Positions 8,667-18,097 of a DNA stretch of 64,000 nt are shown in pieces. The DNA comes from Ereboglobus sp. (lineage in GTDB: Bacteria; Verrucomicrobiota; Verrucomicrobiia; Opitutales; Opitutaceae). The notes beneath the pieces are model-generated. The model worked only from the letters and a program-made list of their open reading frames with translations, was not told the DNA's origin and made no database searches. The stretch spans positions 1 to 64,000 of the forward strand of contig JARKRC010000069.1 of assembly GCA_029974595.1 (NCBI GenBank). Reading direction: 5' to 3'. Made by a program: the position numbers and the translations under genes. Positions within the stretch are counted from its first letter, which is position 1. Each line of letters opens with the position of its first letter.

Positions 8667-11600
8667 TTACCAGAAAAGGCGGTAGCCGAGATTGAACGAC
8701 CAGGGTCGCGTGTAGTAATCGGCGCGCGCGTATTCGTAGTCGAAGTAAACCTGGCTTCGTTTGGTCAGCGCATAGTTTGCACCGAGACCGGCTTCCATGC
8801 GCAGGCCGTCGATGTCGGCGCGCAGGCTGGCGTCGCTTCCGTAGAAACGGACTTCGCCGTCGTCGTTGTTCGTGCCGACGAGCGCCGCTTTCATCCACAG
8901 CGAGAGGCGGTCCTTGAAGATTTTGCCCCAGCGGACGGAACCGCGATACTGCGTGGCCTCGCTGTCAAAAATGACAACGCGCGAGCCGGTGCTCGTGGTG
9001 AAGCGGGCTTCGTCGATTTTTGCATAGGCAAACTGGCCGGCAACCTCGACCCACCAGCCGGCGCGGCTCTGGAAAAGGCGGCCAAACTCGAATGAGGCGC
9101 CGCAGGCTTTGTTGTCGTAGGCGGCTGTCGAAAGCAGGCTGCCGTCGGCGTCGCGCGCGGCGAAGTCATTGTCGTATTTGTTCATCTTGACAGTGGCATC
9201 GACATACAATCCGGACTTGTGGAACCAGGTGATGTAAAGGCCGGCGGACAGGCTGTCGGTGGAACCGTCGCCACGATTGTCGAAACTGCGCTCGATGGTG
9301 GTGAAACCGGCAAATGCGCCGGCGAGAACGTGTGCGTTTTGACCAAGGCGGAAGGCCTTGTCGCCGCCGACCGTCACGCCGTAGGCATCCTGGGAGAAAG
9401 CGTAGCCGCCGAGTTCGGCATCCGCATCAACATGGTAGGCGCTGCCGCGCGCCCAGACATTGCCACCGGGCCGCTGCCCGCCGGACGCGGCGAACTCGCG
9501 ACGGACGTCGCCCATGCGGCTGCCGAGGCTATCGAGCTCGAAGTGCCAGTCGGCGGACATGACCGCGGCGGTGTTCAACACGGCGTCGGCTTCGTGGCTG
9601 AGGCTGTCGGTCGCATACAAGTAGTGCGTGCCGCCATCCTGACGAAGTCCGTAAGTATAACCGGTGCTGCTGGCGATTTCGTTGGCAAGCGTGAAGCGGG
9701 CCTGCGGGTCGTTGCCGGTAATGATGTCGAGACGTTCGACACCCCAATAATTCGGAGTGTCCGTATTGTTCACGATGACCTTGTAATTGGACGCAACACC
9801 TGCGGGCTCCCCAAGGGTCAACCGGTCGCCGAGGCCGCGGGAAAGGTCGGTGCGGAAGACGATGACACCCGTGCCGGTGGACGTGAGTTTCCGTCCGATG
9901 GCGACGTTGCCGTAACTGCCTGTGCCGGCAATGGCGGGGTCGCTGATCCAGAGCGTGCCGCTGAGCGCGAGTGACGGAATCGCGAGGCTGGCCCGGCGAT
10001 TGACGAGGCCGGATGTCGCGTCAACCGAAACCACGGCGTCGGGGCCAAACGGATTGGCGACGGATGCAGCAACATAAAGATTGGAACCGTTGTTCACGCT
10101 GACCGTTGGAATAATGTTCGTCTGCGTGAGGATGATGGACGTGCTGTTGCTGACAACGAGCCCGCCTGTCGTGCCGGTACTGACAATCGGATGCGCAAGC
10201 GTGACGGGTGTTGCGCCGCCGGAACTGTATTCGAGGGTGGCGTCATCGCCCATTGTGATGCTTTTTGCGCCGGTGATGAGGTTCGAAGAGCCCGAGGCAA
10301 TGATGCGACCGGCTTCAATCGAAACCGCGCCGCTGAATCCGCTGTTGTCGCCAGTAAAGGCAATGGTGCCGCCGCCCGCCTTGATAAGTTGTCCCGCGCC
10401 AGTCGCCGCACTGACAAGATTGTTGGACATGGTGTCCGCGCCGGAGATGTCCAACGAGAGCACGCTGCCCGTGCCGCCAAACGTGATTGCGCCGCTGCCG
10501 AGACCCGTGGCGTTATTGAGCAAAACCGCGGCGGTATTGGCGATTGTGGTGGATGCGGTGAGGCCGGTGTTCGCGCCGTTGATGGCGAGCGTGCCGCCCG
10601 CGATGCTGAGCGCGCCCGCTCCGGTGAGCACGCCGTTTGCAAGGCCGCCCGTGTTGATTTTGAGGGAACCGCCGGCGAAATTGAGTGTGGAGCCCGCGGC
10701 AGTCGTGAGATTGCCGACCGTCTGCGAACGAGCGTTGAGATCGATTTCGGCACCCGCCGAGAGATCGAGCGCAACGGTCTGGCTGAGGGCGTTGTTGACG
10801 CCGAGTATGAGCTTGCCCGCAGTGATACTGGTCGTGCCGGTGTAATTGCTGGCGACGGCGAGCGTGACCGGGGCATTGGCGGCATTGATGGCGAGATTCC
10901 CGCTGCCGCCAATGGCCGCCGAGAAAACCGTGCCGACGCCGGTCGCTCCAGCGTCGGGCGCGAGGGTTAGCGTTTGCCCGTCCAGAATGGAAACACTGAG
11001 AAGCCTGAAGTTCACGCCGAGTCCGCCATCGGTGACAAAACCATAATTGTAGGTGCCGGTGGCGACGGCGCTGCCGCCTTGCGTGATGTCCACGGTGCGC
11101 GCAGTGGCGGCACTCACAGCATGACCGTCCTGATCAACAAGCGTAAGTCCGCCCGTGCTGCCGGTGACAGTCGTGGCGTTGATGAGGCGCGTGACGGCGG
11201 CTCCATCGTCCTGCGCGAGAAGATTCGCATCAGGCATCTCGGCGGCACCGTCAGACGGGAAGGAAACCTGAATCGTGCCGGTGCCGAGTGTCAGCGTGTT
11301 GGTGGAGATGATTCCGGCGGCGGCGGTGTCGGGTGGAATCGTAACGGAGAAAACAAGTTTGCCGCCATCGAGCGACAGGCTGCGGATGTTTTGCGTGCCC
11401 GTGCCGACGGTGGTGACGTTGCCTGCGGCGAGCTGGAGCGCGGTGTTGGCGAGGGAGCTCGTGTTCTGGCCGGAGAGGTTGAGCGTGCTTTGTCCGAGAC
11501 GAACAGTGCCTGCGAAAGCGTTTCCGGCGGCAGCGGTAAAGCTCACGGCGGATGCAGGCGCATCAAGAGAGATGAAAAGCGTGCCTGCGCCGCTAAGCGC

Positions 11601-14081
11601 GTTTTGAACGGTATAGGAAGCGCCATTTGTGATGCGAAGCGCCGCGCCGGCGGCGATGTTGACGGCGCCTTGGGTGGCGACGCCGCTGTTTTGGAGTTCG
11701 AGCGCGCCGCCCGCGACGCTGATACCGCCCGCATAGGAATTGGCGGCATTGTTGAGTGTGAGCGTGCCGGTGTTGATTTTGGCGAGGCTGCCGTTGCCTG
11801 TGATGGCGGCGGTGTAGGTGGCGGCGCCAGCCTGGTCGAAGATAAGCGCGGCGTTGTTGGCGATGTCGGCATTGCCGAGCGTGCGTGCGTTCCCTTGAAG
11901 CGTGCCGCCAGCGAGGACGATGCCGTGCTGGAAGTAATTCGAACCGGAGTTTGCGAGGATGAGCGCGCCCGCGCCGGTTTTTGTGAGCTTTCCCTCCGCG
12001 CCGGCAGCAGCGGGAGCAACGGTGCTGGTGCTAATGGCGTAATTGCCCGTGAACGTGTAGCCGGTGGCGGTGTCCACTGTCATATCGGCTGCATGGACAT
12101 CGACATCCACGGACACAGTGTGCGTGCCGGCTGCGGTATCGTCAAAGATAACGGAATCGCCGCCAATGAACAAAGTGTCGGCAGCCTGCCAGTTGGCGAA
12201 ATTGTCTTTCCACGAACCGGTATTGGTGCCGCTCCACTTGTTGTCGGCGATGTTGCTGCTGGCCACGTCAAGCCAGAGTTCATTACCGTTGAGAATTGAA
12301 TAGCTGGCCGTCGTGCGTCCGCTGAGCGCGCCGGAGTTGATGGTGGTGTTGAGGGCGCTGGTATCGCTGAGGGAAAGCGGCGTGCCGGTGGCGGTGATGA
12401 GCTTGTAAGACCCGGTTAATCCAGAACTGAGATCGATGGTGCTGGAGCCGCTGCGGACAAGAGTGCCGACGATGAGACTGTCGTTCGAACCATCGAAGAG
12501 ATCGTAGCGAAGCGTGGTGTTGTTCACCAGCGCAAGCGTGCCTGTGATGGTAAGCGTTTCAGCCGAGGGAGCGCCGTGTGTTGCGCCGATGGTGATGACG
12601 CTGCCACCGGCAGTATTCACCTTGGCAAGCGTGCCGTTGCCGCCGAGTCCGGCACCGGCGGCGAGGTTGACCGTGCCGCCGAGCCTGGCATTCGCGCCAT
12701 TAAGGATGAGGCTGCCGGCATTGACATTGGTGACTCCGGCAAATGCCGAATGGTTGGCGGCGAGCGTCAACGCTCCCGTGCCGGTTTTCGTGAGGGAGGT
12801 CATGCCGTTCAGCGTGCCGCTAAAAACGGTGTTGGCTGCATTGGAGAGCGTGAGCGCGCTGCCGGCTGCGGCGACATTGCCGGCGCCGGAAAGTCCGTTA
12901 AGCGTTTGGGCCTGTCCGTTGGCATCGAGTATCGCGCCTGCCGCGATGTCCATGCCGCTGCTGCTCGCGAGAGCATTGGCAACGTTTAGTTTGAGCGTGC
13001 CCGCGCCGACGCGGGTCGCACCGGCATAGGCGCTCGCCTTGCTGAGCGTAAGCGTGCCGCTGCCGATTTTTGCGAAGGCGACCGAGTCACTGGCACCGTT
13101 GTAGGCGAAGGCGTTTGTCGCGGTGACATTGAATCCATTGGTGTCGAAGGTGAACGCGCTCTGGCCTGCGGCGACTCCCGTGCCGTTGATGGTCAGATTG
13201 CCAAGACTCGCGAAGAAATTGGTGCTGGCGGCGGCGGCGCGCACGGTGCCGCCGTTGAGGTCGAGCGTGCCGTCGCCCGCGCCCTTCGTTATGCTGGTTG
13301 TGACAAGCACGCCGCCCTTGAGCTGGAGCGTGCCTTTGCTGCTTGCCCCAACGGCGATAGTCGTGCTCTCTACAGTCGTGAGTGTGGCGGCGTCATTGAT
13401 GACAAGCGTGCCAGTTCCACTGTTTCCGACGACGAGCCCTCTATTGATAGTCACGCGTGAGCTTCCGCTCAGTAGCGCCGTCCCCAAGGATGCCATTGCG
13501 GCGGTCGTGTTTGTCCCTCCGATGAGCATAAATCCATTTGTGGATAATTGCGCATTATCACTGATCAACAAGGTGCCGCTTGCGGTTGGACCAGCCCCGA
13601 TTGTCACATTGGCCTTTGCAATAAGCGAGCTGTTTTCAAACATGTCAAGCACGCCGACAGACTCATGCCCGATAAAGACAGTTGTATTGTGGGTGCTGCT
13701 GAAAACAGCCGAGCCTGACATTACAAGTTTTCCACCCACCGTGCTGCGTCCAATTTGGAGTGCTCCAGTCTGAAAATAAGCCGATCCATTCAGCCATAGT
13801 TCGCCATAAGTGCTGCTCATTCCAACATTCACCGCCTGGGCTGCAGTAAGGAAAGTGCCCGAACTAAGAATTGCATGGAAATTGTCACCATTGAGGACGT
13901 ATAAAGTTGTATATATTCCCTCTACCAATGGCACGTCGGCTCCTTCAGAACTCCAATTGGCCGGATCATTCCAATCGGAACTATTGGTCCCCAGCCAACG
14001 TGCTGCGGCCTGAGCTTGGGCTGGAAAAATGAAAGTCGCTAGTATTGCGATAACGCTGAGAAGGATTTTGCTCGGATGCAT
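8667..14081 (-). CDS. Large autotransporter (1804 aa) with extensive PATR-type repeats
   Basis: Repeated KIGSGTLTLSKASAYAGATRVGAGTLKLN-like units; barrel ending YEYARADYYTRPWSFNLGYRLFW, paralogous to 6150..8627. Confidence 0.9.
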   Translation of the reverse strand: MHPSKILLSVIAILATFIFPAQAQAAARWLGTNSSDWNDPANWSSEGADVPLVEGIYTTLYVLNGDNFHAILSSGTFLTAAQAVNVGMSSTYGELWLNGSAYFQTGALQIGRSTVGGKLVMSGSAVFSSTHNTTVFIGHESVGVLDMFENSSLIAKANVTIGAGPTASGTLLISDNAQLSTNGFMLIGGTNTTAAMASLGTALLSGSSRVTINRGLVVGNSGTGTLVINDAATLTTVESTTIAVGASSKGTLQLKGGVLVTTSITKGAGDGTLDLNGGTVRAAAASTNFFASLGNLTINGTGVAAGQSAFTFDTNGFNVTATNAFAYNGASDSVAFAKIGSGTLTLSKASAYAGATRVGAGTLKLNVANALASSSGMDIAAGAILDANGQAQTLNGLSGAGNVAAAGSALTLSNAANTVFSGTLNGMTSLTKTGTGALTLAANHSAFAGVTNVNAGSLILNGANARLGGTVNLAAGAGLGGNGTLAKVNTAGGSVITIGATHGAPSAETLTITGTLALVNNTTLRYDLFDGSNDSLIVGTLVRSGSSTIDLSSGLTGSYKLITATGTPLSLSDTSALNTTINSGALSGRTTASYSILNGNELWLDVASSNIADNKWSGTNTGSWKDNFANWQAADTLFIGGDSVIFDDTAAGTHTVSVDVDVHAADMTVDTATGYTFTGNYAISTSTVAPAAAGAEGKLTKTGAGALILANSGSNYFQHGIVLAGGTLQGNARTLGNADIANNAALIFDQAGAATYTAAITGNGSLAKINTGTLTLNNAANSYAGGISVAGGALELQNSGVATQGAVNIAAGAALRITNGASYTVQNALSGAGTLFISLDAPASAVSFTAAAGNAFAGTVRLGQSTLNLSGQNTSSLANTALQLAAGNVTTVGTGTQNIRSLSLDGGKLVFSVTIPPDTAAAGIISTNTLTLGTGTIQVSFPSDGAAEMPDANLLAQDDGAAVTRLINATTVTGSTGGLTLVDQDGHAVSAATARTVDITQGGSAVATGTYNYGFVTDGGLGVNFRLLSVSILDGQTLTLAPDAGATGVGTVFSAAIGGSGNLAINAANAPVTLAVASNYTGTTSITAGKLILGVNNALSQTVALDLSAGAEIDLNARSQTVGNLTTAAGSTLNFAGGSLKINTGGLANGVLTGAGALSIAGGTLAINGANTGLTASTTIANTAAVLLNNATGLGSGAITFGGTGSVLSLDISGADTMSNNLVSAATGAGQLIKAGGGTIAFTGDNSGFSGAVSIEAGRIIASGSSNLITGAKSITMGDDATLEYSSGGATPVTLAHPIVSTGTTGGLVVSNSTSIILTQTNIIPTVSVNNGSNLYVAASVANPFGPDAVVSVDATSGLVNRRASLAIPSLALSGTLWISDPAIAGTGSYGNVAIGRKLTSTGTGVIVFRTDLSRGLGDRLTLGEPAGVASNYKVIVNNTDTPNYWGVERLDIITGNDPQARFTLANEIASSTGYTYGLRQDGGTHYLYATDSLSHEADAVLNTAAVMSADWHFELDSLGSRMGDVRREFAASGGQRPGGNVWARGSAYHVDADAELGGYAFSQDAYGVTVGGDKAFRLGQNAHVLAGAFAGFTTIERSFDNRGDGSTDSLSAGLYITWFHKSGLYVDATVKMNKYDNDFAARDADGSLLSTAAYDNKACGASFEFGRLFQSRAGWWVEVAGQFAYAKIDEARFTTSTGSRVVIFDSEATQYRGSVRWGKIFKDRLSLWMKAALVGTNNDDGEVRFYGSDASLRADIDGLRMEAGLGANYALTKRSQVYFDYEYARADYYTRPWSFNLGYRLFW

Positions 14082-14170
14082 GGCAGGATTGGGTGAAGAG
14101 AGAGGGGCTGAGTGCAGTGTTGATGCTTAAAAGATGCGGGGTTGCAGGGCAAAGTCACGTCATGCGAATG

Positions 14171-14182
14171 CTAACTCGTTAG
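14171..14182. promoter_or_regulatory. Candidate LacI-type operator CTAACTCGTTAG upstream of autotransporter
   Basis: CTAAC-TC-GTTAG dyad about 90 bp upstream of ATG 14081; shares CTAACGR with three other upstream regions. Confidence 0.4.
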
Positions 14183-14234
14183 ATACGTCATGGCTTAAAC
14201 TTTTTCCAAATGCTCTGCCGTTTGTGTGAAATAC

Positions 14235-15923
14235 TTATTGAGTCGCAGATGATACCGTGAATCTTCGTCCGGTGGCGGTTTGCAGCGTGGTACCGTCCGC
14301 GCCAGGCGCGCCCTTGGACACTTTCACCACATAGCATGTGCCAGATTCGAGTTTTTCCCCGGAAGCAAATGTGAACGTGGTGTTGCGCATCGTAGGCGTC
14401 CATTTCCCGAAAACCGCCTTGCCGGTCTGCGTGTTTACCAAGCTCAGGTAATCGGCGATTTTCGAGACGTCCATCGCCGAGAGGAAACGCACGGTTACGG
14501 GCGCGTTGACCGATTGCGTTCCCAAGTCTTTCGGAAGAATTGCATCGTCGGGAAGCACGCGGAATGTGCCGTCGGCGCTCACGTTGTGTTCACCTTCCTT
14601 GGGCAAGATATAAAATACTTCCGGGTTAGTGTGTTCCTCCGGCTTCAGATGGCGGTCAAAAAAAGTTTTCATGAGCGAGTAACGGCGCAGGCCGGTCGCA
14701 AGGTCGTCGCCAATGGCGGGATAAGTGTGGCCGAGCTCTTCCATCCAAAGGCCAAGGTGGTTGTTATCCACTTTGTCGAGGTGGCTGAGAATCAGGGGAA
14801 ACTGCGTCCAGTGATGCGTGAATTTGTCGAACTTGCCCATGGAAACGACCATCGGGACGGTGTCGGCATCGACGAGTTTGGGAATATGGCGTGTGCCCAT
14901 GCCCGAAGCGGCGTAGGCGACTTCCACCTTGCTGCTGTAGCCTTGGTATGGCTGGAGCGCGGCAGGCTGCCCGTAGCGGGTGGATGCCTCGGGCTGGCGG
15001 TCATTGTGAATTCTGGCGGAGATCACCGCGGAGTAGGATGCTTTCGAAATGCCCATTGTGCCGATGCGTCCGTTAAGATTATATTTGCCCGCAACGGAAC
15101 GTATGTAACGGATGCTTGAGGTCACATAGGCGACAGCGGTGTAGTTATCGAGAGAGTAAGGCTGAACGAACCCGTAAACGCCGGTTCTGGCCATGGGGAT
15201 GAAGCAGTGGTCGAGATTTGCGAAAGCGTAGCCCGAGATGAGAAAACCGATCGGAAAAATAACACGGCAGGCGACTTCCTTTTTCCCCTCGGGCGAGAAG
15301 GGCGAAAAGCGCGGAGAGCCCGATGCGAAATTAAGCAGGAGCGGAACTTTCTCCCTCGGCGTCCCGGATGGATATATAAAATCCATATACATATTGTAAT
15401 CAAGCGGCCCGCCGTCCCGAGCGACCATTTCGGCGGCGGTTTTGACGGGTTTGATTTTGAATTTTTTCGCGATGGCCGTGTTATAGGTTTCCAGAATGTA
15501 ATCCTGGATGCGAGGCGGGCCGTGTTTAAGGATGTTCCAAACGGGAATGTTTCGCGCGACACGGTAACCGGCGGGCACGTAGAAGATCGTGCGAAAATCG
15601 ATTTTGACGTCCGCAGGCACGCGCTCTTTGAGCCAGGCAGGCGACGCGAGATGAAACGCCGCAAGGCGGTCTTCGAATGCAGGAGATGTCTTCGGGTAGC
15701 CGACGCAATCAATTTCGAAGACCAGAAAACCGTCGGCACGCAGGTCCCTGATGATGTCTTCGTCCGAATCGGTGCCGATGCGCGGACAAGGCGGATTTTT
15801 GAGATAAAAGGCGACGGGACTTTGCGCGGTGGCAACGCTTGCGCCGGGCAATGCGAGCAGGAATGCGGCGAGAATGATTGGAAATGCCTTGTTCATAAAG
15901 TCGGTGTCATTGCTTCTCTGCAT
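14235..15923 (-). CDS. Secreted alpha/beta-hydrolase-like protein
   Basis: Signal peptide; GTMGISKASYS nucleophile-elbow-like segment, late ELGHTYPA segment; C-terminal Ig-like tail. Confidence 0.5.
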   Translation of the reverse strand: MQRSNDTDFMNKAFPIILAAFLLALPGASVATAQSPVAFYLKNPPCPRIGTDSDEDIIRDLRADGFLVFEIDCVGYPKTSPAFEDRLAAFHLASPAWLKERVPADVKIDFRTIFYVPAGYRVARNIPVWNILKHGPPRIQDYILETYNTAIAKKFKIKPVKTAAEMVARDGGPLDYNMYMDFIYPSGTPREKVPLLLNFASGSPRFSPFSPEGKKEVACRVIFPIGFLISGYAFANLDHCFIPMARTGVYGFVQPYSLDNYTAVAYVTSSIRYIRSVAGKYNLNGRIGTMGISKASYSAVISARIHNDRQPEASTRYGQPAALQPYQGYSSKVEVAYAASGMGTRHIPKLVDADTVPMVVSMGKFDKFTHHWTQFPLILSHLDKVDNNHLGLWMEELGHTYPAIGDDLATGLRRYSLMKTFFDRHLKPEEHTNPEVFYILPKEGEHNVSADGTFRVLPDDAILPKDLGTQSVNAPVTVRFLSAMDVSKIADYLSLVNTQTGKAVFGKWTPTMRNTTFTFASGEKLESGTCYVVKVSKGAPGADGTTLQTATGRRFTVSSATQ

Positions 15924-15988
15924 CCAATGGTTTCAGCATATTTATATTCTCAAAGCATGCCGGGCAGCGTCGCCGCCCGGCTCTGCCG

Positions 15989-17302
15989 TTATATCAATTT
16001 CATCACGCCGGGAATTGCGATTTCGACCTCTGGCGCGTCGCCAAACTCATATTTCGGAGGTGTCAGATCCATCTTCGACACGCCGAGCATCCACGCGAAG
16101 TTGATTTCCTTTCCGGTGTAGGCCGAGGTGCGCCCGAGTATCGCCGTGAGCGTGCTCTCGGCGACGGTTTTGGCTTCATTGATCGGTCTGCCCGCGCGAA
16201 TGCTGGCGATGAGGTCGATGTGCTCCTGCCGATACGCGCTTATCTCGTTGCCGTCGTATTTCCACGCGTTGGCTCCGGTGATTTTTCCGTCGCCTTGCGC
16301 AACGCCTTTCGCGCCGACGATGCGCTCGCTGTTGCGGCTGGATGCGCCGGGAGCCTGACGGCAGAAACTCTGCACGCGGGTGCCATTGGCGTATTCAAAC
16401 TCGACGGAAAAATGGTCGAAAACATTTCCATATTTTGGATCGGTGCGGCTCTGGCGGCCTCCCATGCCGATGGCTTTCACCGGCGGGCCGCCGAAGGCCC
16501 AGTTCATCACGTCGATATTATGGACATGCTGCTCCACGATATGGTCGCCGCTGAGCCAGGTGTAATAAAGCCAGTTGCGAATCTGGTATTCCATGTCCGT
16601 CCAATCCGCCTGACGCTCGCGATGCCAGAGTCCCTGCGTCATCCAGTAGCATTGGCCGCCGACAAGCTCCCCGATGGCGCCATCGTGGATGCGTCTCATT
16701 GTTTCAATGTAACTGGCGGCATGGCGCCGCTGCGTTCCGGCGCCTATGGCGAGTTTTTTCTGCGCGGCAAGCTCGCCAACCGAGATGACCTTTCGCGCCC
16801 CAACAGCATCCACTGCGACGGGTTTTTCGGCAAAGACGTGCAGGCCGGCGTTGATCGCAGCTTCGAGGTGCAGAGGACGAAATTGCGGCGGCGTGGCGAG
16901 AATGACAAGGTCCACGCCGGAGTTGATGACGCGCTTGTAGGCATCGAAACCGGTGAAGCAGCGTTCGCGAGTGACGGCGAAGCGATCCCTCGCAATCGGT
17001 TTCGTGGGTTTGCGCGCCTTGGGGTTGCCTTTGGCGCTATTTTCAAAGGCGGCGTCAATACGGTCGGCGAAAAGATCACCGAGCGCCCAGATTTGCACGG
17101 AAGGGTCGGCGTCGATGCAGTTGCGCATGGCGCCGATGCCGCGACTTCCAGTGCCAATGACGCCGACCTTGATGCGGTCGGAACCGGAGGCAAATACAGC
17201 CCCGGGAAGCTTTGAGAGGAGCGGCGCGGCAGTGAGCGCGGTGGCAGCTCCGATGAAGTTGCGACGCGTGAGGACGGAGGCCGAATTGGAGATGGACGAC
17301 AT
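15989..17302 (-). CDS. Gfo/Idh/MocA family oxidoreductase (Tat-type signal)
   Basis: TRRNFIGAATALTAAPLL; KVGVIGTGSRGIGAMRN; AEKPVAVD. Confidence 0.85.
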   Translation of the reverse strand: MSSISNSASVLTRRNFIGAATALTAAPLLSKLPGAVFASGSDRIKVGVIGTGSRGIGAMRNCIDADPSVQIWALGDLFADRIDAAFENSAKGNPKARKPTKPIARDRFAVTRERCFTGFDAYKRVINSGVDLVILATPPQFRPLHLEAAINAGLHVFAEKPVAVDAVGARKVISVGELAAQKKLAIGAGTQRRHAASYIETMRRIHDGAIGELVGGQCYWMTQGLWHRERQADWTDMEYQIRNWLYYTWLSGDHIVEQHVHNIDVMNWAFGGPPVKAIGMGGRQSRTDPKYGNVFDHFSVEFEYANGTRVQSFCRQAPGASSRNSERIVGAKGVAQGDGKITGANAWKYDGNEISAYRQEHIDLIASIRAGRPINEAKTVAESTLTAILGRTSAYTGKEINFAWMLGVSKMDLTPPKYEFGDAPEVEIAIPGVMKLI

Positions 17303-17338
17303 GGCGGGCGGATGCGGGTTGGAGGTTGCCGGTTTTGA

Positions 17339-18088
17339 TTAATCGAGCGGTGTCAGGGCAATGTTGCGAAACTCGGCAGGCGAACCCTCGGCCTGAAGGC
17401 AGATATGGCCTTCGCTTACGGTCACGCTGGTGACGCGGTTTTGTTCCACGCCGTTGACGCTTGCGACGATGGTGTCACCGCGACAGACGATTTCGTAGCG
17501 GTTCCATTCACCGGAGGGGTTTTCGGAGGAGATTTTAGGCTTCGGCAGACGGCGGCTGGTCCCGGCTTTTTTCTTTGCGGCGGCATCGTTGCCAGCAGCG
17601 GCGATGGCTTTGGCGCGGCTGGATTTGTGTTCGTTGGTATCAACACCGCCGATGATCCAAAAATCTCCGGCGTCATCTTCGCGGAGCTGCGCTTCGATGG
17701 ACTTGGGCCAGACGGCATCCTCGCCATGCATGTGCAGAAGCACGCCGCTGTTGCGCGGCTTGGGATTGCCCTTGGCATCGAGCGACGGGGCCTTGGGCCA
17801 GCGCCATTCAAGCGTGAGACGATAATTGCCGTAACGTTTCCCGGTTCGCAAATAGCCGTTGGGTTTGCCGGTGCTCGTAATGACACCGTTGGCAACGCTC
17901 CACGTTTTCATGGCTTGGGACGGACTCACGCCCTTGCCGAATGCCGTCCAGCCGAAGAGGTCCTTGCCGTTAAAAAGTTCGACAGAGGCTTGGCCGGCCT
18001 TTGCGTCGCAGGCATTGAGCAAAAATGCGGATGCGAGCGTGAAAGCGGAGGTGAACGTGAAAAAGGCGCGCAGGTGAAAAGTCTTCAT
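17339..18088 (-). CDS. DUF1080 / 3-keto-disaccharide hydrolase domain protein
   Basis: ELFNGKDLFGWTAFG...NYRLTLEWRWP...NSGVLLHM. Confidence 0.85.
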   Translation of the reverse strand: MKTFHLRAFFTFTSAFTLASAFLLNACDAKAGQASVELFNGKDLFGWTAFGKGVSPSQAMKTWSVANGVITSTGKPNGYLRTGKRYGNYRLTLEWRWPKAPSLDAKGNPKPRNSGVLLHMHGEDAVWPKSIEAQLREDDAGDFWIIGGVDTNEHKSSRAKAIAAAGNDAAAKKKAGTSRRLPKPKISSENPSGEWNRYEIVCRGDTIVASVNGVEQNRVTSVTVSEGHICLQAEGSPAEFRNIALTPLD

Positions 18089-18097
18089 CGGATTTGC

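Noticed and set aside
10974-12299. 441-aa ORF on + strand
   Set aside because: Antisense to the repeat-rich autotransporter; Gly/Ala/Arg-rich shadow ORF
8667-14081. Satellite or CRISPR-like DNA repeat
   Set aside because: Periodicity is at protein level (beta-strand repeats) with divergent DNA; no fixed repeat/spacer pattern. No CRISPR array seen anywhere in the window
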